IMG/VR virus record: IMGVR_UViG_3300046756_000186
Coordinates: 1-23,063 of that record
Strand: one strand, 5' to 3'
Length of the DNA stretch: 23,063 nt
DNA from: a virus
In this document: piece after piece, positions 1-5,845 of the stretch
How positions within the stretch are numbered: position 1 is the stretch's first letter
How the letters are laid out: the number at the start of each line of letters is the position of its first letter
Notes under the pieces: generated by a model
Databases searched by the model: none
What the model was told of the DNA's origin: nothing
Seen by the model: only the letters and a program-made list of their open reading frames with translations
Position numbers and translations under genes: made by a program

Positions 1-372
1 TTCAGCGTGGGATCGCGGATCAACATTGTTATCCAAATCAGTAATAATATCCCACGAACCGGTTTGGATAACAATCCGTTCATCGTCGCTGGTTCGGGTA
101 ATTTCTAACTGCCAATGATGATGCCCTACGTCAAAAGATGCACTGGCAACAGATGTAACGGTAAAAAGATAATCATCGCCATCCGCCGAACCGGTGACTG
201 AAAATTCGTGCGTGCCACCGCCTGATGAAGCTCTGGCAACATAGCCAACTGTATATGAAGATGATGGATAATCCTGACCTAAGTTCTTTTTGCGCCAAGT
301 AACGCGATCACCGACAACGATCTGATCAGGTTCAAGTGTCGGTGCATTATCGGTATCAAATAGATTTGCCAT
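1..372 (-). CDS. Head-completion/head-tail joining type protein, partial (C-terminus off the left edge)
   Basis: An open frame starts at the ATG at 372-370, overlapping the TerL stop by one base (TAATG), and stays open for 124 codons to the window edge. It begins MANLFDTDNAPTLEPDQ and reads as a beta-rich domain, ending ...NVDPRSHAE. In lambda-like genomes the gene after the large terminase is a gpW-type head-completion protein followed by the portal. Proteins that I remember in this position share the beta-rich N-terminus and a 'D-x-R-S-H' stretch leading into a helical gpW-like tail, which here would lie outside the window. The reading frame and coupling to TerL are seen directly. The head-completion role is inferred from position and from this remembered resemblance. 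Confidence 0.6.
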   Translation of the reverse strand, partial: MANLFDTDNAPTLEPDQIVVGDRVTWRKKNLGQDYPSSSYTVGYVARASSGGGTHEFSVTGSADGDDYLFTVTSVASASFDVGHHHWQLEITRTSDDERIVIQTGSWDIITDLDNNVDPRSHAE

Positions 373-2231
373 TAACGCCACCCATTAACAAAACCGCCCG
401 GCTTCCGATAAGCACGGCGCGGCTGATGGTTAACTGGCGCATCGTCTTTAGGCTGTTCTGCCTTGTGCGCCTGTCGATCTGCCAGTGTGTTTAGGTTCGT
501 GTTCAAAATAGCCAATGCCCCTATTGCATACACGCGGCAGTCTAACGCTTCGTTTCGAGTTCTTGTCTTCACAAATTCCCTGCGCGGAAACCCTTTTGAG
601 AATTTCGTAACAATTTTTTCCGATGATGCCAGTTGCTTAAAATACTCATCTGGACGATCAGCCGGAAAATGACAATATCCCGCACCTTCCGATTGTATCT
701 TAAGTCTGGAAAAAATCAATTCTTTTATGTTGTCAACGCCCAAAGTAAATAATCGTATCTTTCCGATGTTATTTCTGGTCGGTCTTGACACGATAGGGCG
801 GCTTTCCCCAGCCATCCCCTTTATGGCAAAAATGCGGCGACCTTCACGCGGCCTAACAAAATCATAGACCGCTTTCGTGTAATGACCGCCGGAGTCGATG
901 CAAGTCGCGCGTGGCTGTAATATGCGATCATCTTCGGTTTCGTATTTAGACATCAAGACGTTATCAACATCTTGCCACAGTTGAGGCGAAGACGGATCAC
1001 CATAAACCGTTCGATAGTCAAGCGACCAGCTTTCTTCATCACGCCCCCAGCCGACCGTTTCAATCTCAACGCGATCATCTTGAACGTCAGCACCGCAAGT
1101 GATCATCAATATGCGCTTATCAAGTCGGTCGCCAAATTGTTCAGCGCGTTCCGCAACCGCATAGTCATCAACACGTTCACCCTGTTCTTCCCAGACTTCA
1201 GCCAAGGTTGTATTCACAAAAACGCGAAGCGTGTCAGGCAATACTTTAGCCGCGACAAAGTCCTTCGCCACATCGCCAAGCGGTGTCCACGGTGAATATA
1301 ATCCCGACAAATGAAAGCCAGCCGTGCCGCTAAAGGGTTCGGACGCACGCCATTCACCACCCTTAACCGCGCGATAACGCTTTGCGTCATCCCACGCGCT
1401 TCCGCATTCTTCACATATATATTCTGCCGTGTCTGGTTCGTCTTTATTCCAATGCACATTTGACCATTTAAGCGTTTGCATATGATCGCAATCAGGACAC
1501 GGCACATAATAATAACGCTGGTCACTCTGGCTAAACGCGGTTTCTATCCGCGATGCGCCTTTGTTAGTAGGCGTGGAAACCATTACAATTTTGCGATTGT
1601 GGGTGAATGTTTTTGTTCTAGCGACACCCAGATTGATCGGATCGCCTTCTGATCCGGCTGATGGTGGATATCTATCAACCTCATCGAAGAATACTGCACG
1701 CACCGGACGCGATGCCAACCCTGCCGCGCTGTTCGCGCCAACGATAGCAAGATAGCCGCCGGGGAAAGATTTTTGATATAGCGTGTTGCCGCTATCGCGT
1801 GATCGTGCATCATTAACCTTGTTTTTAAGAACTGGCGTATCCCGAAGCATAGGTGCAAGGCGGTCGTTAGACCACATTTTTGCCATCTCAAGCGTGGGCT
1901 GAACGATAAGCATAGGCGACGGCGATTGATCGATGTAATAACCGACCGCATTGTTTATTATTTCCGTCTTGCCAACCTGTGCGCCTGTCATAAACACAAC
2001 ACGCTCAATAGTCGGATCGGATATCGCTTGCATCATTCCGCGCTGGTAAGGCGCACGATCCGTTGACCAGAACCCCGGTTCAGCCGAAGCCTCTGGCGAT
2101 AGCCGCCGGTATATATCAGCCCATTCGTCAATCGCCAGATTTGGCGGCGGTTGCATTGCCGCCATTATTTTCTGACTGATCTTCGCCACTGTCGGATGAC
2201 CTGATAGGGTTAATGACTTTGACTTTGACAT
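372..2231 (-). CDS. terL: Terminase large subunit, GpA family (DNA packaging ATPase/nuclease)
   Basis: The 619-aa packaging motor cuts concatemeric DNA and pumps it into the prohead. The ATPase has a Walker A-type loop GAQVGKTE at residues 83-90 and Walker B FFDEVD at 181-186. A zinc-binding pair of CxxC motifs lies at C245/C248 and C273/C276, as in lambda gpA-type proteins. The nuclease half carries GADVQDD around D381, IDSGG around D446 and the NEALDC motif with D564, the expected acidic metal ligands. Its length is close to lambda gpA (641 aa). The ATG at 2231 has an AGGAA Shine-Dalgarno sequence nine bases upstream. This start overlaps the TerS gene by 104 nt in another frame. Internal ATGs at codons 23 and 26 are alternatives, because the conserved domain starts around residue 26. 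The gene is translationally coupled to the downstream head gene by a 1-nt overlap. Confidence 0.95.
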   Translation of the reverse strand: MSKSKSLTLSGHPTVAKISQKIMAAMQPPPNLAIDEWADIYRRLSPEASAEPGFWSTDRAPYQRGMMQAISDPTIERVVFMTGAQVGKTEIINNAVGYYIDQSPSPMLIVQPTLEMAKMWSNDRLAPMLRDTPVLKNKVNDARSRDSGNTLYQKSFPGGYLAIVGANSAAGLASRPVRAVFFDEVDRYPPSAGSEGDPINLGVARTKTFTHNRKIVMVSTPTNKGASRIETAFSQSDQRYYYVPCPDCDHMQTLKWSNVHWNKDEPDTAEYICEECGSAWDDAKRYRAVKGGEWRASEPFSGTAGFHLSGLYSPWTPLGDVAKDFVAAKVLPDTLRVFVNTTLAEVWEEQGERVDDYAVAERAEQFGDRLDKRILMITCGADVQDDRVEIETVGWGRDEESWSLDYRTVYGDPSSPQLWQDVDNVLMSKYETEDDRILQPRATCIDSGGHYTKAVYDFVRPREGRRIFAIKGMAGESRPIVSRPTRNNIGKIRLFTLGVDNIKELIFSRLKIQSEGAGYCHFPADRPDEYFKQLASSEKIVTKFSKGFPRREFVKTRTRNEALDCRVYAIGALAILNTNLNTLADRQAHKAEQPKDDAPVNHQPRRAYRKPGGFVNGWR

Positions 2232-2679
2232 CAGCTATTTCCTGTAATGCGTCATAAATATGATCTTTTAGTATGCTTTTAACTTCAACTAACTTTTCTG
2301 CGGCATAGACTTCCGGCGCAACGCGCTGTGGAAACGCCAGCAATTTTTGCTTCATATTTTGCGAGACTTCCATCCACGCGGCTTCCACATCAGCTGATGG
2401 AATAAGTTGTTCTTCTATCTGCGCCTTTTCCATTTCGGCTAGATCGGCTTTTACCTTGGTTAGCCGCGTGCGGTGCGCGTTATAATCATCACCGCTAACA
2501 TCCGCACGCAATCCACGTTCGCGCAAATACTTAATATAACCCCGAACCACCGGCACAAGTTCATATCTGCCACGCGCCTTCTTCGGAATAATCCCCTGAT
2601 TAACAAGTTGCAAAACGCGCTGTGGCGTTAAATCGAGCAGTTTAGATATCGTTTCAAGCGGAAATGTTTGATCAGACAT
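2128..2679 (-). CDS. terS: Terminase small subunit, Nu1-like
   Basis: This 183-aa protein has an N-terminal winged helix-turn-helix (about residues 8-32, TISKLLDLTPQRVLQLVNQG), like the DNA-recognition domain of lambda Nu1. A charged helical middle follows (DYNAHRTRLTKVKADLAEMEK, about 65-85) that would oligomerise, and the Ser/Gly/Asn-rich tail (about 160-183) is probably disordered. The role is to recognise the phage packaging site and hand DNA to TerL. It lies directly upstream of TerL in the same transcription direction, the standard terS-terL order, and overlaps the methyltransferase stop by 8 nt. Its disordered C-terminal tail is encoded by the same DNA that encodes the start of TerL in a different frame, which may explain its low complexity. 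Confidence 0.88.
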   Translation of the reverse strand: MSDQTFPLETISKLLDLTPQRVLQLVNQGIIPKKARGRYELVPVVRGYIKYLRERGLRADVSGDDYNAHRTRLTKVKADLAEMEKAQIEEQLIPSADVEAAWMEVSQNMKQKLLAFPQRVAPEVYAAEKLVEVKSILKDHIYDALQEIADVKVKVINPIRSSDSGEDQSENNGGNATAAKSGD

Positions 2680-3895
2680 TGCTTAACTCATTAAATGTTT
2701 TGCCTGTTTCCGCGTGGATCGCTTCCCTGCCGGTGTAATCTTGCCAGCGTTTAATAATGACATCGATATATTTCGGATCAAGTTCCATCAAACGCGCCTT
2801 ACGCCCAGACTTTTCACAAGCAATAAGTGTTGATCCAGAACCGCCGAAAAGATCAAGAACAGCGGCACGAACAGGAGAAGAATGCCTTATTCCATATTCA
2901 CAAATCTCGACAGGTTTCATTGTCGGATGTAATTCTGATTTTTTAGGACGGGCAAAATCCCAAACATTTGTTAACTTTCTATCATCGGTAAAAGCCTGTC
3001 CGTTGTTATTCCAACCAAACCAGCAAGGTTCCCACTTGTTTTGATATTTGCCTCTACCAAGAGTGAATTGATCTTTATTCCATACAATAGTTGTCGAACA
3101 ATGAAACATCTCATCTAAAACAGAAAACATTATGCGTCCATCTGCACCCGGAGCAGACCAGCAATAAATTATTCCATCGCAATAAGCCTTAATTGCAGTT
3201 GCAAAAGACAAACAAAAATCACGAAATTGATCCTTACTCATATTATCATTTTCAATGCTTCTTTGCTTGAACTTCGAATGCTTTATATTTCCATAATCAA
3301 TATTATAAGGCGGATCAGTGAAAACCATATCTGCTTTATGGCCTTCCATTAATTTATCAACCGCATCAATGCTGGTGCTATCGCCGCACATAAGCCGGTG
3401 CTGGTCTAACTTCCAAACATCACCCAACACGCTAACAGGTTCTTCCGGCACATCAGGAACTTGATCTTCATCAACTAGACCTTCTTCAACCGCCTTCGCC
3501 AGCAACGCATCTAACTCATCATCGCCGAAGCCGGTAAGTGATAAGTCAAAATCTAGTTCCTGCAACTCGCCCATTTCTAACGCAAGCATCTCATCATCCC
3601 AGCCAGCGTTTAACGCTAATTTGTTGTCGGCAATGACGTATGCTTTCTTCTGCGCTTCGGTCAAATGCGACAGGCGCAAGCACGGAACGTCTTTAATTTT
3701 AAGGCGTTGCGCCGCGATGGTTCTGCCGTGACCGGCAATGATCATCCCATCCGCATCAATCAAAACAGGGTTCGTAAAGCCGAACTCCTTGATGGAAGCG
3801 CATATTTGCGCCACCTGTTCATCCGAATGTGTTCGCGAATTACGGGCATATGGTATTAATTCTTCTGTCGATACATACTCAATTTCGTGCTTCAT
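2672..3895 (-). CDS. ParB-like nuclease domain / DNA methyltransferase fusion (beta-class, N6-adenine or N4-cytosine)
   Basis: This 407-aa two-domain protein opens with a ParB/Srx-type N domain (residues about 5-130), marked by IPYARNSRTHSD and AGHGRTIAAQRL (54-65). The rest is an amino-methyltransferase: catalytic motif IV DPPYN at 194-198 precedes the S-adenosylmethionine-binding motif DLFGGSGST at 348-356, the order seen in beta-class enzymes, with HPTMKP at 323-328. Such fusions are common in phages and prophages and methylate adenine or N4 of cytosine. The recognition sequence cannot be read from the protein. The likely role is protection from host restriction or marking DNA for packaging or regulation, given its position directly before TerS. 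The start has a GGGGA ribosome site seven bases upstream, and the stop overlaps the TerS start by 8 nt. No cognate restriction enzyme is adjacent. Confidence 0.92.
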   Translation of the reverse strand: MKHEIEYVSTEELIPYARNSRTHSDEQVAQICASIKEFGFTNPVLIDADGMIIAGHGRTIAAQRLKIKDVPCLRLSHLTEAQKKAYVIADNKLALNAGWDDEMLALEMGELQELDFDLSLTGFGDDELDALLAKAVEEGLVDEDQVPDVPEEPVSVLGDVWKLDQHRLMCGDSTSIDAVDKLMEGHKADMVFTDPPYNIDYGNIKHSKFKQRSIENDNMSKDQFRDFCLSFATAIKAYCDGIIYCWSAPGADGRIMFSVLDEMFHCSTTIVWNKDQFTLGRGKYQNKWEPCWFGWNNNGQAFTDDRKLTNVWDFARPKKSELHPTMKPVEICEYGIRHSSPVRAAVLDLFGGSGSTLIACEKSGRKARLMELDPKYIDVIIKRWQDYTGREAIHAETGKTFNELSNV

Positions 3896-3996
3896 TTTAT
3901 TCCCCAGTGAAAATTAAAGACCTCATTTCAATTCTATCGCTAAAAAACTTCTGCGGTCGCGCGTTACCCGTAATAGAACAAGCTAGACAGTACCTT

Positions 3997-4611
3997 TTAC
4001 CGCCGGGCAGTGCGCTTTGCCGCCGCGAACCGCTTCGCAAACGACTTATCAAACGACCGGACGGCAGTCCTTCGACCATCTTCATAAAACGGAAACCGCT
4101 TCGGTATTCTAACCGCAGTATCTTCTAACAGATATAAACGCTTCAACGGATAACGCTTCTTCGTGCGCCGTTCTAATATCATCTCCTGATTTCCTACGGT
4201 CTGCACGAACGCACGCGGTCTTCCCAACACAGTGCGTGGCTTATTCCTGTTATAACTGGCGCGGCCTCGCACGACTGGACGGTCTTGCGCTGGGATAGCG
4301 ATAGATTTACCGCGTGGAACTTTTATGCCGCCCTCTGCTTGGTTAACCATATATTCACGACCAAGCCGGTCAAACACTGCCGCAACCAGCACACGCTTAG
4401 ATGGCGAACGCTCAACGCGAAACATTGTTTTAGCAAACTGTTTATTCTTAACTAAGAACGATGACGGATAAGTTCTTTCGACAATCTCTTTACGAACTGC
4501 AAACGCTGTATCATTAAGCGCACGATGCGTGGCGAACGGTATCTGGTTCTTGCCGAACGCATCAATCGCTTTAGCCAGCGTGGATATATTAGAAGCGATG
4601 TTGATGTTCAT
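3997..4611 (-). CDS. Minor tail protein Z / head-tail completion-like protein
   Basis: This 204-aa, very basic protein rich in Arg and Lys has an N-terminal stretch, NQIPFATHRALNDTAFAVRKEI (about 22-43, split here for reading), that matches the opening helix of the phage minor tail protein Z (GpZ/gp10-like) family as I know it. That family finishes tail tubes or head-tail connectors. The C-terminal third (about 150-204) is strongly positive and could touch DNA or RNA. The ATG at 4611 overlaps the upstream zinc-ribbon stop by 4 nt (ATGA). The location is odd, because GpZ-like genes usually sit with tail genes, whereas this one precedes the methyltransferase and terminase. A DNA-binding role is an alternative. 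Family assignment is moderate and function is uncertain. Confidence 0.55.
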   Translation of the reverse strand: MNINIASNISTLAKAIDAFGKNQIPFATHRALNDTAFAVRKEIVERTYPSSFLVKNKQFAKTMFRVERSPSKRVLVAAVFDRLGREYMVNQAEGGIKVPRGKSIAIPAQDRPVVRGRASYNRNKPRTVLGRPRAFVQTVGNQEMILERRTKKRYPLKRLYLLEDTAVRIPKRFPFYEDGRRTAVRSFDKSFAKRFAAAKRTARR

Positions 4612-4793
4612 TGAACCGTTCCACCGTCCATCGTAAAGACAACAACATCATCATCGTCATTGCTGAAGTCAGCTAACACATAACCACAGTTATCGCACGC
4701 GATTATGCCGCTGAATTCCTCAACGATGCAGTGCGTTTCTTTATCACACTGATTACAGATGATCTCATCACTAAAGAACAAAACCTGACTCAT
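4608..4793 (-). CDS. Small zinc-ribbon protein, unknown function
   Basis: This 61-aa protein has two CxxC knuckles, C13/C16 (CNQC) and C33/C36 (CDNC), spaced 17 residues apart, which is a classic zinc ribbon. An acidic patch (NDDDD, about 45-49) and a hydrophobic beta-like end follow. It is the first gene after the intrinsic terminator and is coupled by ATGA to the GpZ-like gene. Its ATG follows the terminator T-tract by only 17 bases, with a weak AGGTTA ribosome site. Zinc ribbons of this size in phages often bind nucleic acid or host RNA polymerase. Here that is speculation, though the position at the junction between early and late genes makes a transcription role conceivable. Confidence 0.7.
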   Translation of the reverse strand: MSQVLFFSDEIICNQCDKETHCIVEEFSGIIACDNCGYVLADFSNDDDDVVVFTMDGGTVQ

Positions 4794-4809
4794 ATGCTTA
4801 ACCTAACCT

Positions 4810-4836
4810 AAAAAAATCCCCAGCACAAGGCTGGGG
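4810..4836 (-). terminator. Rho-independent terminator ending the replication operon
   Basis: On the minus strand, a perfect 7-bp stem CCCCAGC / GCTGGGG with a 5-nt loop is followed by ATTTTTTT. It lies 14 nt after the stop of the DUF6378 gene and before the zinc-ribbon gene. The plus strand lacks a T-tract on its 3' side, so it acts only leftwards. Confidence 0.88.
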
Positions 4837-4849
4837 CAGTTGGGAGGAA

Positions 4850-5149
4850 CTAATCATCTTTAGCATAATCATCGTAATTAACCACGTTGTCAACATCAAC
4901 GCATTCAGCACCGACAGCCGCATAGCCGGCTATATCAACCCAACTATCGCGATGCGCTGGATTGTCAAGCAATCGCGCCATCTTTATTCCGATCATCGCC
5001 AATGGTACTTGATGCGGTGCTATCTCAATATCTAACAGCCCCATCCAGATAACCGCGATCTTAGCGTGTAGGTCATACGCATCGCCATATTCACCACCAC
5101 GTTCTTTAATGATCTTCAGCGCGTCTTTCAGTATATCTTCTTTGTTCAT
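4850..5149 (-). CDS. DUF6378-type phage protein (unknown function)
   Basis: This 99-aa all-helical protein has the pattern I associate with DUF6378: an RGGEYGD motif (about 17-23), a central IAVIWMGLL helix, an MARLLDNPAHRDSWVDIAGY block (split: MARLLDNP at about 57-64, DSWVDIAGYAA at about 68-78) and an acidic end. Such proteins are common in phage early regions. The fold resembles MazG/dUTPase-like helical bundles, hinting at nucleotide metabolism, but no function is established that I can cite. The start follows AGGGAGTTGTT, in which the upstream gene's TAG stop is part of the ribosome site. It is the last gene before the terminator at 4810-4836. Confidence 0.8.
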   Translation of the reverse strand: MNKEDILKDALKIIKERGGEYGDAYDLHAKIAVIWMGLLDIEIAPHQVPLAMIGIKMARLLDNPAHRDSWVDIAGYAAVGAECVDVDNVVNYDDYAKDD

Positions 5150-5158
5150 AACAACTCC

Positions 5159-5761
5159 CTAGAATGGAATTTCATCATCTAACACATCATCGATAGGTTT
5201 TATGCTAACGACTTCAGCGCCGGCGAAGATTGACTTAACTTCATTAACCGCCTCGACCACCGGCTTGTTCTGTATGGATAACAGGTGCGCTATCTCACTG
5301 ACAGAATATACTAACATCTCACGGTTATCCCGCGCAACCTTTGTGCAATCGCCCTTGGTCTTGCATACCGCCAGCACCTTACCATCAGCCATCGGTGCTT
5401 CAAAGTAATCACCGGTCACTTCACTATGACCACGCGCAATAGCCTCTTGTTCTAGTTTTGCGTAAGCGCGTCCAGTCACTTCCACCTGACGCACGACTTC
5501 CATACCATCGTTGCCATCGATAGCCTTGTTCAGCCGGTCACGTTGCTGATAGAACTTCTCGCGCAACTCGAACGATACAAGTTCTTGTAATCGATCCACG
5601 CCCCACCGAACTTCATACGAACTAACCGTTGCATCGTGATCCATCAATGCACCCTGTATGCGTTTAAAATTAACATCATCATTTCTTGCGATACGTTGAA
5701 CCATACCCCACCACCCTCTCATCGGTTGTTTAACTCTTTTCGTAACCATCAGATTAACCAT
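5159..5761 (-). CDS. Hypothetical replication-operon protein with SSB-like acidic C-terminal tip
   Basis: This 200-aa protein is not recognised as a family member. It is charged and largely helical, with a Trp pair (GWWG, about 16-19), a long helical middle (about 50-105) and a last stretch ending DDVLDDEIPF. That tip closely resembles the DDDIPF tail by which bacterial single-strand-binding proteins recruit partners, so a single-strand-binding or partner-recruiting role is plausible but unproved. It lies between the primase-helicase and the DUF6378 gene. The ATG at 5761 lies three bases after a hairpin whose 3' arm carries the only G-rich ribosome site (5765-5783). Alternative ATGs are at codons 5, 14 and 20, so the exact start is uncertain. 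Confidence 0.7.
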   Translation of the reverse strand: MVNLMVTKRVKQPMRGWWGMVQRIARNDDVNFKRIQGALMDHDATVSSYEVRWGVDRLQELVSFELREKFYQQRDRLNKAIDGNDGMEVVRQVEVTGRAYAKLEQEAIARGHSEVTGDYFEAPMADGKVLAVCKTKGDCTKVARDNREMLVYSVSEIAHLLSIQNKPVVEAVNEVKSIFAGAEVVSIKPIDDVLDDEIPF

Positions 5762-5764
5762 TTA

Positions 5765-5783
5765 ACCACCCCTATAGGGTGGT
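5765..5783 (-). promoter_or_regulatory. Hairpin covering the ribosome site of the 5761 gene
   Basis: On the minus strand, ACCACCC, a 5-nt loop TATAG, and GGGTGGT form a perfect 7-bp stem that ends three bases before the ATG at 5761. The only purine-rich ribosome-binding sequence (GGGGTGG) lies in the loop end and 3' arm. If it folds, translation initiation would be occluded. The CCCTATAGGG core is also a DNA palindrome, so protein binding is an alternative. Confidence 0.6.
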
Positions 5784-5845
5784 GGTTAAAATAGTTAACA
5801 TTCTGCGGATTAACCATAACATTAACTTTTTTAACTATTTTAACC
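5784..5845 (-). repeat. Perfect 15-bp inverted repeat with iteron-like GGTTAA copies, directly after the primase stop
   Basis: Arms GGTTAAAATAGTTAA (5784-5798) and TTAACTATTTTAACC (5831-5845) are exact reverse complements around a 32-nt AT-rich loop. The left end abuts the hairpin at 5765-5783 and the right end abuts the primase stop codon. TTAACC (plus strand) occurs at 5754, 5762, 5810 and 5840, with an inverted copy at 5784. It could be an mRNA processing or stability structure, an operator, or a replication origin with iterons next to its initiator/primase gene. No T-tract makes it a standard terminator. Confidence 0.65.

Noticed and set aside
3897-4085. 62-codon minus-strand open frame ending one base before the methyltransferase start, containing CLAC
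   Set aside because: It overlaps the GpZ-like gene by 89 nt, has no ribosome site and no family resemblance; only the last ~30 codons lie in the free gap. The 101-nt gap 3896-3996 shows no clear gene or RNA.
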